A DNA stretch of 64,000 bases, taken from the NCBI GenBank assembly GCA_025331435.1, contig JAIWNI010000050.1:148046-212045 (forward strand), in the 5' to 3' direction. The position numbers were made by a program, and so were the translations under genes. The notes under the pieces are model-generated. The model saw only the letters and a program-made list of their open reading frames with translations, had not been told where the DNA came from and did no database searches. Positions 35,277 through 47,367 of the stretch are shown here, one piece after another; the first letter of the stretch is position 1, and each line of letters starts with the position of its first letter. The stretch is from Choanephora cucurbitarum. Lineage: Eukaryota > Mucoromycota > Mucoromycetes > Mucorales > Choanephoraceae.

Positions 35277-35795
35277 ATGAACTTGAAGCCAAACAATACA
35301 CCGCCACTATTACCACCACCGCCTTACACAGAAATCGATATACCTTCTCATCATGCCACTACGACCCCTTTATTACCACCCTCAGCGCCCTCAGCACCCC
35401 CACCACCTTCAGCACCTTTAGCACCCTCAGTACCGCAGCCATACTATCTATTTATTCGCAGTCAACGAGGAACTCGTCATTTTCCTGTAAATGCAGCTTT
35501 CTTTGTGCTTGGATGGTAAGAAGAAATGGAGCTTATGAAATAACTGCATTCTAACCATTCACTCTCAAGTCTGTTTCCTCCACTCTGGTTTTTCAGTTGT
35601 TGTTGTTGGAATGACAATGACCGTTATGAAAGAGCATGGCAAAAACTAAATCGTTGGATGGCCATTCTGTCCCTCATCAGTTTTATTCTCTTTACCATTT
35701 TTCTTGGTATAATGACAAAGGAAGAAATGGAACATAATGGACCTTGGGCAGGAAGAGATCATCTTGACCCTTTGCCTCCACTAGATGCCATCTGA
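35277..35795 (+). CDS. Proline-rich PPxY membrane protein
   Basis: Exons 35277-35515 and 35597-35795 give 145 residues. The N-terminal 60 residues are dominated by Pro/Ala/Ser and contain PPPPYTEID, a PPxY motif that binds WW domains, for example those of Rsp5/NEDD4 ubiquitin ligases. A short hydrophobic segment with a CCCCW cluster follows, then a long membrane helix (ILSLISFILFTIFLGIM) and a short tail. This plan (PPxY, small membrane protein) fits an Rsp5 adaptor or a BRI3-like protein; I cannot assign a family. Its TGA stop directly abuts the stop of the convergent EIF1AD gene. Confidence 0.7.
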
Positions 35796-36303
35796 TCAAT
35801 CTTCTTCTTCACTACTTGAATCTGTATCTGACACCACAGGTCGATTGTTGTTCACAAATAAATCATCGTCACTATTTTCCTCTTCTTCTTCCTCCTCCTC
35901 TTCTTCATTTTGTGTCATTGGACTGGACTCTGAAAAGGCAGTAGGCCTATAAGAGAGAGAAAAAAAAATAAAGTAAGTTGACGATCCTAGATCCCGAATC
36001 AAGTTACCATTTGCCAGCTGCTTTCAAATCCTTGATGTTCTTGAGAAACAAAACATGTACAATCTCACCACCTACTTTCTCGGATACACCCACGGTAGGA
36101 TCAATAATCACATAATGACCTCGCTTGAGCCAGACAACATTACGGAAGCGAGGTGGAAGTGTCACTAATGTCTTAGTGCCATCAGCCAATTCCACTTCGT
36201 GCTGGTGGTTGCCTCGAGGTCCAAGTGCTTTAGCATATTGTTGCTGGCCCTGGATTTCGAAGGATTGATCGAGCTGATCTCGAGTTGTCTGCTTCTTGCC
36301 CAT
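35796..36303 (-). CDS. EIF1AD-like S1/OB-fold protein
   Basis: Exons 36303-36008 and 35946-35796 give 148 residues. Residues 20-95 form the eIF1A-type OB fold (KALGPRGNHQHEVELADG, LVTLPPRFRNVVWLKRGHYV, EKVGGEIVHVLF). This order and the acidic C-terminus with a long run of Glu and DTDSSSEEED match EIF1AD (haponin/Obelix), a nuclear protein distinct from translation factor eIF1A; it has been linked to late 40S subunit maturation and stress response. It lacks the long N-terminal tail of real eIF1A. Its stop codon is the TCA of the TGATCA at 35793-35798. Confidence 0.9.
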
Positions 36304-36620
36304 TAAAATAATTTAATAAGAAAAAGGAAAATAGATGAAAAAAAATTTTTTTTATATGCTTGAAACCAAGAGAAAAAACAGAGCAGCGATTGTCTTTTCT
36401 TAAGCTATCTGAGAAGACATTCTGGTATAAAGACTATCATGAGTCATCGACTTGTTCTCAGATCAACAAAATTAGACCATGCCAAAAAAAGGAAGCAGAA
36501 TCCTTTCCTTTTTTAGCACCCATTCGAACAAACATAGATCACGAAAAAAAAAAAGACAGACACGTTCAAACGCGTATCGTTTCTTTCTTTTTCCTTTTTA
36601 TCGAGTCAGCTTAGGCTATA

Positions 36621-39251
36621 ATGAATAACGATCATTCAACACTCAAGATCATATCTAGCAAACTTCAAACTTGTACTTTCTTTGTTTTGTATAGGCTATT
36701 GCCAGAATATACTCATCCCATCTATCTTAGTGCAACTACCTGATAACGAATCCAACAGACCGATTGTTCCTGAAAACCCTTATTTTAAGGACGGGAAACT
36801 GACATTCCAAGAGACTAAGCTTCGTGCTGAGAATCATCCTTTGATTGCCTCTAGTAAAGTAGTTTCTTCTTTGTTTCCTTGACTTACTGATTTAACTTGT
36901 TTTCTTATTGTGCTGAAGAGATCTTGACTTTTCGACATTATCGTGCTCAACTAGAGAATACACCAGATGTTCATTCAGTCGACATTCCTGTTGGGTTCTT
37001 GGATATCATTGCAGCTCTTGTTCAAGACAGCGATGAACATTGCACTGTTCTGACTAGTCGCATCAATGATTGTTTGTCCCCTTTTCAGAGAAAAGAAGAA
37101 AGTAAGTGATTTGTCTTGAGAAGCAACCTCACTCATCTCTCTTATAGTGGCACACAAGTACGATTTAGCGATCGAAAGAGCCATCAAACAAGTTGCTCAA
37201 AAAAACACATATGGTCTCAGCATAGACGCCTACAATTCCATGGAACATCATACACCTAATATACCCTGGGTAAAGAAAAGTATGAAAAGCATAGAGTGAG
37301 CTTTTAGATATTCATCCTTCGTACACTAGCATCTCTGTATTCATCGATGGGAAGTCCAAAATCTCTCTTTGCTACCGACAGATCTACAGCAGGCTGTGAT
37401 AACTCGAAGACAAGCAAGAGAGCAGGTAAAAGAAAGATAGTGGAAATTGATGATAGAGTGCATTATGATTAATGATGTTTGTTTTAGATGACCTTTTCAT
37501 TTTCTAATTTTATTCTACAACTGCCTATTGAAGTGAGAAAGAGTATCATGACTACAAAACATAGAAGAACAAATGTTATTAAAGAAATCTTAGTGGAAGA
37601 TCTACGACAGAAGCATACAGCTAGTTCACCTAAACAGCAAATGGAAAGCGAACAAGAAATGGAAGAGAAAAGGAAAAAGAAGGAAGAAGAAAAAAGAAAG
37701 AAAGAAGAAGAAAAGAAACAACGAGAAGAAGAGAAAAAGCAGCGAGAAGAAGAGAAAAGACAACGAGAGGAAGAAAAGAAGCAACGAGAAGAAGAAAAGC
37801 GCCAAAGGGAAGAGGAGAAGAAGCGCCAAAAAGAAGAAGAAAGACGTCAAAAGGAAGAGGAAAAGAAAAAGCGAGAAGAGGAAAAGCGGAAGAAAGAGCA
37901 ATCTCAGCTTCGACTGACTTCCTTGTTTTCAAAGACATCCGAATCAATACAAGAAAAGACGTTGGAACCAGTCAGACCCACCTTGTTTCCTGCCTTCTAC
38001 ATTAAAGATCATGTAGAGATTGTCGATATACATCAATTTAGCCAGCCAGGATCTTCCATTGACGAATTCAAACGCCAATTAACAGCACAACAACACCCAG
38101 TCAGTATTCAACAGTTCATATCAGATCTTCCAGCCGAATCAAAACAGAAGCGCGGAGCAACTACACCAGTGGATATTCGTACATTGTTATTACCCGGTTC
38201 AGCTGATTTGTTAAATGTGCCCAATGTTCGACTCGTGCTACGTATGAAATTACTGCAGTTTATGGAGAATGTACGTCCAGCTTACTTTGGTACATTCACT
38301 CAAAGAAGTCGGACTGTCCATGGCCGCAATCCATTTGGAAGAGATACCGATGTCTTCAATTACGAACATGATAGCGAAGCAGAATGGGAGCCAGAAGGAG
38401 AAGGAGAAGATATTCATAGTGATGAAGATGATGATGATCCCAATGTAGATATGATTGATCCTGAGGATGTAAGTACTGGGATATGTAGATGTCTGTTTAT
38501 GGATATTGATCAAGAAGATAGGCTGGATGGCTAGTCCCTGAAGGTTATCTGTCTGACAGTGAGGGAGTGGACGACGAAGATAAAGACAGTAAAGATGACC
38601 GCATGCATTCCATCAAGCATGCATCAAAGCGTGTTGCTATACGTAAAGTAGTACTAGGACCTTACTTTGAGGGTGAGACCGAGGAAATGGAGGTGTTTAA
38701 GCAGTTTGAAACTCAATTCTTCACAGGTAAGATTAAATAAACCGATTAAAAGAAAAAAGAGAGCAAAGACGTCTGACTGTTTACTTTGGTTAGACTTGTC
38801 TGAAGGAGGTTATGATCCATTCTCAACAAAACACTTACAGAATGCGGCAACATCAACTACAGATGCTTCAAACACAGCAGCACATACAGCAACAACCGTA
38901 CAACACAAACTAGAGTTTACAGAGGAGCAGTCTCAAGCATTGATTAATGTAGGCAAAAAAATATTATAATTCGAATATGATACTGAATTTCATATGTTTA
39001 GGTGATCCATGAGAAATCAAAAGAATCAATTCCCAACTTGGTGATAGAAGCCAAATCAAATTCATTTCTCAAAGATGTATCAAAGCGTCAATTGGAGGCT
39101 AAGATCAAAGATATTGCTATCAAAGAAAAGCGTGGGGCAGATACAGTAAGTCAATACTTTAAGTGCAAGTTGAACTTATAACCAACATAATCTTCTCAAA
39201 TAGAAACCAACGTGGTATCTTAAGGACGATCGAAAACAAAATCAACCATGA
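36621..39251 (+). CDS. Chromatin assembly factor 1 large subunit (CAF-1 p150)
   Basis: Ten exons (36621-36672, 36731-36858, 36921-37101, 37148-37269, 37330-37425, 37488-38468, 38522-38726, 38794-38948, 39002-39145, 39204-39251) join in frame to 703 residues. Residues of about 250-335 are the KER region, an uninterrupted Lys/Glu/Arg helix that binds DNA. Then follow the PAFYIKDHVEI block, the conserved RMKLLQFMENVRPAYFGTF, and the acidic ED region (EHDSEAEWEPEGEGED, DGW-like AGWLVPEGYLSDSEG) that binds histones H3-H4. The C-terminus ends with a winged-helix-like segment. CAF-1 deposits H3-H4 behind replication forks with PCNA. The start and exons 2-3 are the least certain part: the exon 2 donor could be 36855 with the acceptor at 36918. 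Confidence 0.9.
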
Positions 39252-39575
39252 TGAATTTAGAAGCTAGTTTTTGATCAATAAAAAAAAAAGCTAGATATTG
39301 ATGAAATCGTTTCAACAGGAAACTTACTACTATTGAATTTGTTGTTGTTGTCTTTTAATATCCAATGTGTGGAGAGTGTGTTAAGCAACAAATTAGCAAA
39401 TGTCATGAAACTTAACTACGCTAACCATGATGCGACAACTTCTTCCTCTGTGAAACGACTTTTAATTTCTCACTATCCGAATTGATTTCTGGTCAAACAC
39501 AATTTCTATTTTTGTCAGCCTCTGGCTTCCTTTTTAACTTTTGTTTTTGGCCCCCCTCTTTGTTTTGAAAAAACT
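39252..39575. other. Short intergenic spacer
   Basis: 324 bp with a T/C-rich stretch just before 39576, likely promoter of the DAD1-like gene; nothing else seen. Confidence 0.5.
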
Positions 39576-39815
39576 ATGGACGTATCGCAAAAAGACTTTG
39601 AAGCACAAAAGAAGATGTTGATGGACAGAATAACTGTCAGTGTCGATCAGCTCAATCTTACGATGGAAACTTTCAATCGAAACCTAGAGACTGCCAATCG
39701 ACTTGGCAAGCAGTTCAAGCCACCAGCAGAAGTATGGGCTGCCTTTCACAAGTCAGTACAGAGCAAGAGTGGTATCGAGCCCGATGCTTTTGGAGGTGAA
39801 GAAACAACAGAATGA
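39576..39815 (+). CDS. DASH/Dam1 complex subunit DAD1-like protein
   Basis: A single exon of 79 residues. The sequence is one long helix, FEAQKKMLMDRITVSVDQL, then NRNLETANRLGKQFKPPAEVWAAF, then a hydrophilic tail. The pattern (long helix, N..LE....G..F.....W..F) resembles DAD1, a small subunit of the ring complex that couples fungal kinetochores to microtubules. Typical DAD1 is 60-100 residues. The ATG has an A-rich leader after a CT-rich run. A missed downstream exon is possible, because the frame ends in an acidic GGEETTE tail. The assignment rests on a short helical pattern. Confidence 0.6.
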   Translation: MDVSQKDFEAQKKMLMDRITVSVDQLNLTMETFNRNLETANRLGKQFKPPAEVWAAFHKSVQSKSGIEPDAFGGEETTE

Positions 39816-42732
39816 TCAGCGAAAGAGAGTAGAAAGTGTGAGGCGTTTCGAAAGAAGGGAACCTAATAGCTTGGATCTAAAAGCAGTACTACTTTGCCAC
39901 TCAAAGGGAAGGATCAACAGGACAAGGACAAAGAAGAAAAAGAACATTTTGTTCAACGAGCAATAAATCACTGTTAGACTATAGCAAACATGTACCTTGC
40001 AAATGATGTGTGCCGCTCCAACTTTCATTCCATTTGTCACTATAACTCATGTTATCCGACAAGATTAATAGCCATTTGAATTGTCTTGAATGTACCAGTA
40101 GCTACAACAGGACCAAAGGTTCCTTTGTGCTATCTTGTTATAGCAGTTGATCAATACAGTAGACCAGGTTCAGCGGCTTGTCTAACTCCTAGTGCTTACC
40201 ACCATAATCTCAAGGCATCACTTTAGAAGATTCCATGGCCATTAAAAGACTCAAATGCTGAATAAACCATGTATTACAAGCAACAAGCTTTTATTAGTAT
40301 ATCAAAGAAGAAGAAAGGCTAAGGCGTGGCTGTTGTCAATAATGCCTCTATACACTAATTTATTGTGTCATATTGTTTGTTCTCCAAAATGAGAAGGCTT
40401 CTTTCAAAGTTTAGGATAGCCCAAGTTCTTCGCGTTGTAGTAAAAAGAAAAAGGTTAATGCATACATGCGTACTGTTTCGCTGACTCCTGCTAGAAATGT
40501 TTAGTTCTTTTGATTCAAGTGAAGAAAGGAGTCAGCTAGTTTAAATAGGTTTTATTCCGTTCCTTATCAGAGCTTCATGTATGGTGTTTTTGGTTTGAAC
40601 GAGATCTTGCTTTATTATCCGTCACCTTGATGTTAAACATCTGTTCTATGTATCATTCCTTATGTCAGCAGAAACAAAGCCTTACCCGTTTTTGGGTTCA
40701 AGGCTTTTACGATGCATGTGGATGTCCAGATCACAAAAGTCAAAAGAGAAAAAAGTAGATCGTCATTTATCTTCATCATCAGGTCTTTTAGATTGAACAC
40801 GACTTGGGTGGAAGTAAACTCACGTAAAGTTATACTGTCTTGATCTTACTGATAACCCAAGTTAATTCTATGTTTATTCAAAGCAATAGAAAACTATCAC
40901 TGGCACGCACAGACAGAGAGCACTTTTCATTTTCTTTTGTTTTTTTAAAAGCTTTTTGTGTGTGATGGGGTAAAAGGTGAGATGAACAGTTCTGTCCTGT
41001 TAGGCATGTAGCTGAAGTAGTACCTTTATTAAGAATAGATCAACCGTAGTCGGCATTCTTTTTTACTTTCAAAGTGCCAAGACAGAAGTATCCCTTCTCA
41101 AGAAAAAAAGCAAATAAATAAAAAGTCAAACAAGAAGAAGGTTGTCGGCAATACCAGTATTATGACTCCAAAAAGAGAGAGCCAAAGAGACCCGCTTTAG
41201 AGGAATGCGTGTCGATTGCAATGGTCTTTGCAGGACGATCACGTCCCAAAAAAGCTAAAATCCCTCTAAGTAACAATTGGTACACCTCCTTTACCATACA
41301 TACAACACCTATCAAAGAGAGCAGGCGCCTATTTCTGACGCATCTTACTGCCATACTAACCAGCACCTTGGAAGCTTGCCGTACTTCTTTCAGTGCAGCG
41401 TTCTGCAAAGGGAAAAGAAAAAAAGAAAAAAAGAAAAAAATCAGGGATTGGAGGGAAAGTATGAATACGCGTCAATTCAAAGTCAGAAGCCTGACGTAGC
41501 ACCATGAGTGTTTCTGGACTTTAGCATGAAAAATCATTCACTCTCCTTCCAAATCGCTACTGTAAACTGGTCCACAACCTTTTCACTTGAAACACATTAT
41601 ACTATATGCATTGCCAGAGATCCTAACTCATCTAAAACAGTTTTTTTGTCAAAGAGAAGTGACTGATTGGCCCTATACGCCAAACAATATAAACTTTAGC
41701 CATTCTGAAACACACCAAATATGTTTTGTTCCTACAAATTAAGAGCGTCTAAATGTTAGACATATCACTACTTGTGACCACTGAGATATAAAAAAAGAGA
41801 TGATCAGCCATGTAGCATTTGGTATAGTAACTTATTTGCATTGGGAGAAGCTCAGTGGTACTAATGATAGAAGCTAAAAAAAAGAAAGAAGCCCTGCCTC
41901 AAGACTGTTCCTGAAGCAATTTAGATAAAGAATCTCCTCAACAATGAAGCTTGTAGATTACAATAACGTTACCTTCCCTTGCTATTTTTAGTGGTCATGA
42001 TAGAGCAACTGAATCGATTGTCAGTTTTGTTCATTGTCTTACACCTCGCATTACTCCCTCTTTTTTTTTTTTTTTTTAAGAAAACATATGACTGTTTGAC
42101 AAAGTCAGTCGCTTTTTTTTGTTCTTTTAAGCTACTGATCTGTTCTCCTTTTATGTCGCCACAAACAAAAGCTCCAACAAATCAAACTAGAGTTGATCTC
42201 ATTTCTAAGGCCATTACAAGGTGACTGAGAAAGGCATCTATGAACTGTATCGTCTTTGTTTATGCATTCACATTTACTTTTTTATGAAACATATATGGTA
42301 CCTCATTGGTCGAGATAGGCGAATATCAATTGAAGAAACAGATTGCTATATAGTCTAAATTTAGCCAAAGCACAGTGGGAATACCCATTACGGAGTGCCT
42401 GTGATTCTTTTAATGTCGATTACCAAAATAAGACAACAAAGAGATTTCCCTAGCAAATAATCTATTGTCAAATATAAACAATAGATTACCTCCTCTTCCT
42501 TTAATGGCCTTCTCCTATATACAGTTGGGGAACCAGTTTCTCTATTCAAAAAGCTCCTTGTTTAGTATTTGATGAATATAGCTTAACCACCGAGATTTTA
42601 AGCTGCGATTATATATATAAACTTTACTGCTTTCTCCGACTTTTTTTTATTTTTCCCTCCTGGATCTTTTTTTTAATTATTGTTATCCTTTTTTATCTAA
42701 TTTCTTTTTTATTTATTTTATAATCACAAACA
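39816..42732. other. Long intergenic region
   Basis: 2.9 kb without a supported gene. One minus-strand stretch (41408-41160) follows a strong polypyrimidine acceptor (TTTTCCCTTTGCAG near 41415) and encodes 81 hydrophobic codons, but I find no upstream exon in phase. The region has many homopolymers, including T-runs near 42060. The last 150 bases are T-rich and belong to the kinase promoter. Confidence 0.4.
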
Positions 42733-44523
42733 ATGAACAATGAATGTAAGTCAATCCAATCTATAGACAATCAGCCCCATTCATTCAATCTACAGTGATC
42801 CAACCCACACAGCCTAAAGCAGGCGTACTTTCAATTTGCTTGGATCAAGCAGGTGGTATCGTTTTGCCACAAGGTGCCAAGGTACCTGAGAACGTAGGGC
42901 CTGTACCTGTCCAACAGCGTAATAAACGTGAATCAGTTAATAGAAACCAATACTGGTGGCTACCTTATGTCGTATTGGAATTCGATAAAAATGAAATCTG
43001 GATTGATGCCATAGGCGGTACTTTCTCTTTTCCTGTCTATCATTTTAGAGCCAATTTGTAAGTCATAAATTAATTAGTAAATGTTAATCTAACTCCCAAA
43101 ATCAGTGATGTCTCTCATTATTCTCATGTCTCCTTTTCTTTCTATCTTCGACAACCCATTCAGCCAGTCACACCCTCTAAATTCTCAAGCGATCTCTTCT
43201 TGGGCAGAATCGTATGTCAGCCTAGCTTCACATCTACCGAATTGACAAAACATCAAATGAACTTTGTGGGAGGTGCAGGCGCCTTACTATTCTATCTGGG
43301 CTACACACCCTCTCAACCACAAAATCAGATTTCAGTCAATTCATTCGATCTCCTCAAAGTCATTGGCCGAGGCAGTTTTGGTAAGGTCTATGTGGTCAGA
43401 AAGAAGGATACCAATCGAATCTATGCCATGAAAGTGCTTCGTAAATCTCGTATCATCTCTCGTTCAGAAGTCACTCACACAATGGCAGAAAAGACAGTGC
43501 TGGCTAAAGTGCGCAATCCCTTTATTGTCCCACTGAAATTTGCATTTCAAAGCCCTGATAAACTCTATTTGGTGCTTGCCTTTATCAATGGTGGTGAACT
43601 CTTTCATCACCTTCAAGATGTGGGACGATTTGATGAAGAACGAGCTAGGTTCTATGCAGCAGAGCTGTTTTGTGCACTTGAATGCCTTCATCAATTTGAT
43701 GTGATTTATCGGTAATTTGTTCTAGCGTGTTCATTATTTTGTTTGGCAGACTGACTTAGTTATCTTAGTGATTTGAAACCAGAAAATATTTTGATTGATT
43801 ATAATGGTCATATTGCATTATGTGATTTCGGACTATGTAAACTCAACATGACGCAGTCTGAACGAACAAACACCTTTTGTGGAACACCCGAATACCTTGC
43901 ACCAGAACTGTTGTTGGGAAAAGGCTATACAAAGGCAGTGGATTGGTGGACACTGGGTATTTTACTCTATGAAATGCTGACAGGATTACCACCTTTCTAT
44001 AATGAAGATACAAACAAAATGTATGAGGATATTGTGCGATGTGATCTCAAATTCCCTGATGGTGTTATGTCAGATGAAGCAGAGCATTTACTGAGAGGTG
44101 TAAGTCAACATAGCTTTTTTGGAGTCAATTGAGACTGATTCTCTTTTTTTTTTTTAGCTTTTGACACGAGACCCTGAACAACGTCTAGGTCATCGTGGCA
44201 CACAAGAGATTCGATGCCACCCATTCTTTCGATCTATTGACTGGAACAAACTGATCAGAAAGCAATTACAGCCACCCTTTAAGCCTATTGTCGAAAGTGC
44301 TTATGATACCAATAATTTTGATGATGAATTTACCTCTGAACAGCCTGTGGAATCCTTAGCAACCGAAGAGGACTCTCAACTGTCAAAGACAATGCAGGAA
44401 CAATTTAAAGGATTCACTTATAACTCAGATGGTGTCATGACAGACAGTTATAACAGTCATCAACAAGCTTCTAATCTATCAGGATCTTATCATCCTTCAG
44501 TGCCATCTTCTTCAAGGTGGTAA
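42733..44523 (+). CDS. YPK/Gad8-like AGC protein kinase
   Basis: Exons 42733-42745, 42796-43057, 43106-43711, 43769-44099 and 44158-44523 join to 525 residues. The N-terminal about 190 residues form a C2-like domain (WWLPYVVLEFDKNEIWIDA, FLGRIVCQPSF) as in fission yeast Gad8 and related kinases. The kinase domain has the Gly loop GRGSFGKVY, VAIK-type AMKVLRK, catalytic RDLKPEN, DFG, and activation loop TNTFCGTPEYLAPE. The C-terminal AGC extension carries the hydrophobic motif FKGFTY. Such kinases act downstream of TORC2 and PDK1 in membrane stress and growth control. The first exon is only 13 nt. All catalytic residues are present. Confidence 0.93.
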
Positions 44524-44577
44524 TCTTAATAAAATTGGTAGGCCATTTTTTTTGTATGTTATATCACTTGATTTTTT

Positions 44578-45971
44578 TTATTGCTGTTGTTGTTGTTGAG
44601 TTTCATCAATCACTTCACCTTCAACATCTAAAAAGCCATATTCAGAACAGATATGAACCAATTGTTCAGCTTCTGGTACAGGTAATTTCTCCAATACTTT
44701 GTTGATCTCTTCTAATTTTCCTGTCTTGAGGGCCTCTTGGAAGGTAGTGGGCATATCGTTAAAGATCTTGTAAGGCTCTTGATCTTCAGGTGTAGGTATA
44801 CGGATAGTCAATTGAGAACCATCTCCCATTGGTTGAAGTTGAATGGTCTCTACACCATTTTGTTCAGTCACTTCTTCAGCAGCAATTTCAGCACAACGGG
44901 TCTGGATACGACCGTATGTCTTGTCAACATCATCAAAGAACATCTTACGACCTTGTGTGTTGGGTGCACTCATTCTGACAGATTCAATTAGTTACATTCG
45001 TCAATAAAAAAGTGTCTTGATGCTTACCTCGAAAAGAACAGATTCACACCGTCTTTACCCAATTGACCACAGTATTGAAGCATCAAGGATTGAATCACAC
45101 AATTTTTAGCGTATTCTTCTTCTCCCTTCAATTGTGCTGTAAATGCTTGTCCCAGAATGGAATCGGATGTCTTTTCATTGATGATATCAGCGTGCTTCAA
45201 AAGGAACTTGTAACTATCTTCAAAGCCTCTTAATTTACTGAACTGAGTTGCCTTGGGTGACATCTCAATGTCTTCATCTTCTTCATCATCAGCATCATCT
45301 GAAGCTTGATCTTGTAAAGAAAGATCCTTCATAGTCACATTGGGATTCAACGTCTCGACGACCTTAGTTGTTGTCTTCTTTTTGGGAGTAGGCGTAGGTT
45401 TTGCTTTGTTGATGACGGTCTTGTTGGACTTTTCGGACGTAAACATGTTTTCACTTGTCAACTTCTTGCTGGCTTCCTTTGTCAACTTATCCAGCTCAGC
45501 CGATGCTTGATCCACTGTCTTTTGAACGGTTGCCTGTGTCTGCTCAAATCGTTCCAACAGACTGGATTTGACTTGTTCGGGCGATGTTGTCTCGAGGCCT
45601 GTCTTGATTTGGTCTTTCATGGCGCCAAACACCTGAGACATATCCATCATGTTGGGGTCTTTGGGGGCAGGAAGTTGGCTGGCCTCTGTCTGGTGTTGGT
45701 CCAATGCTTTCAATACGCGTTGAATGGCCTTAGAGGCATCAGACGAGTTCTTTAACATGTCAATAAACTCCTGCACCTTCTTCAAGACGTTCTTTTGTTG
45801 AGGTACAAATTGGTTCAGATAGTCCATCTTGGCTCGACGTTCAGCACGTTCACGGTGAAGTGCTTCTTGCTTCCATTTGATCATTGAACGTTTATCTACA
45901 TTAGGGTGGACTTCGATATCAGAATCATCTGAAATTTCGAGGTTGTCCCATTTGCTATAATCCAAAGGCAT
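44578..45971 (-). CDS. CDC37: Hsp90 co-chaperone Cdc37
   Basis: Exons 45971-45028 and 44974-44578 give 446 residues. The N-terminus MPLDYSKWDNLEISDDSDIEVHPNVD contains the conserved Ser (position 14, SDDSD) phosphorylated by CK2 in other species, followed by the kinase-binding helices. The middle has the Hsp90-binding region (FLLKHADII, YAKNCVIQSLMLQYCGQLG), and the C-terminal domain ends in a Gln run. Cdc37 loads client kinases on Hsp90; its neighbour here is an AGC kinase in convergent orientation, with only 54 bp between the stop codons. Confidence 0.95.
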
Positions 45972-47367
45972 TGTTGAGAAAGAGAAAAGAAAAGTTGTGT
46001 GTGTAGAAGGTGATGGAAATTTCCACTTTGTTTATCTTCATCGGACTCCTTATTTCTTTTTTTTAAATTGATTCAGACAACATTTTGATAGTCAGACTTA
46101 TATGAGTATTTGGATATGACAGACGTGTTGTTTACTTTAAAACAACAACTTATAGACTATAGAATAGGTACTGCTGTGTTGAAGGCAAAGAATCTCTTTT
46201 TTTAGGGTTAACTGTATCTTCTCTCTATCGCATAACGATATCTTAGAGATGATCAAGGGCTGTTGAGCCTGTCAGTCCTTTCTCTCATTATCTTCTCTTC
46301 TTGTTTAAAGAGACGGTAGAGTATGCCTTCCTTCCTTTGTTATTCGCTTCAATAGATTAACTGACTGTCAACCAAGTCTGCACGGAGAGTCAACGAGGGA
46401 TCGGACTATTAAAATAAAACAAGCAATGTAGTTGGCATGAAATAATGCTGATGTATCGCGTGTGATCTGTTTACTGCTTTGTCTCTATGATACACACTTG
46501 GAAGGAACTATAGCTACTATATGCTTCAATGAACTTATTTTCTTGACTGTAGCTTATTTCAAACGATATGCTCTAAATTAATATTCTCTTATCCATCTGT
46601 TGAAATCTCATCTATTATCATCACTTTAAAGCCAGCCAACACACCCATCTCTCTTCTTGGTACTCTTGACCAAGCTTTGATCAGAATAGTACACGTCTCT
46701 CTCTATACATTTGTATGTGCTCACAAGACCTTAGCCAGACTAAACATCAGTTATACTCTCAACTTAAAACTATAGACTCTCGTATCTGTTCTCTTCGATT
46801 TAGTATTTCGTGATCTGTTAAACAGGTGAAATGATTAAGACTTTGGAAAATGTCCAATTCTTTTCATTCTTTGCAAGAAGATGATTCTTCTGCTATATCA
46901 CAGCCTGAGATAGAGACTGTATTTACTGAATCTTTTTTTGTTTGTTGGCTATACGTTCCTTACTGTCTGTTCTTATCTTGCCTTGTGTTGTCAGTGAATC
47001 ATAACAACTCAACGATAACTTCCTACTTGAATTTCTTGGGCTGTTTCCTATAGCAATTAAAACTATAGAATAAGATCAACATCACCAACACAAAGAAATC
47101 GATTTTAGTCACACATAGAAAAAAAAAGATAACAATTCCACTTGTCAAATAGACACCAGCATGATTGGGGAATTTTTTGTTGGGGGGATAGAGATCAAGA
47201 GAAAAAAAAATGGGTTTGAAGTCACAGAAAAAAACTTTTTTTGAACTGTTCAAAAAAGGGGATTGAGCTATCCAAGCCCTAAGTTTAAAACTCGCTTTAT
47301 TAAAAAAAAAAGTTTTTTTTTTTCGCTTGTGTCAGTTTCTCTCTCTCTCTCTTCTTTCTTTGTTTTC
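45972..47367. other. Intergenic between CDC37 and NAP1
   Basis: The region contains the promoters of both genes. One 67-codon frame (46850-47053, plus) encodes an acidic N-terminus and a hydrophobic segment (VCWLYVPYCLFLSCLVLS); it could be a small membrane protein, but nothing supports expression. A CT-rich run sits just before the NAP1 start. Confidence 0.45.

Noticed and set aside
37626..37947. Two frames of 91 and 105 codons opposite the CAF-1 KER region, rich in Phe/Leu/Ser
   Set aside because: They are antisense shadows of AAG/GAA repeats.
41160..41408. Minus-strand exon-like stretch after a polypyrimidine acceptor
   Set aside because: No upstream exon in a matching phase could be found; not enough for a gene call.
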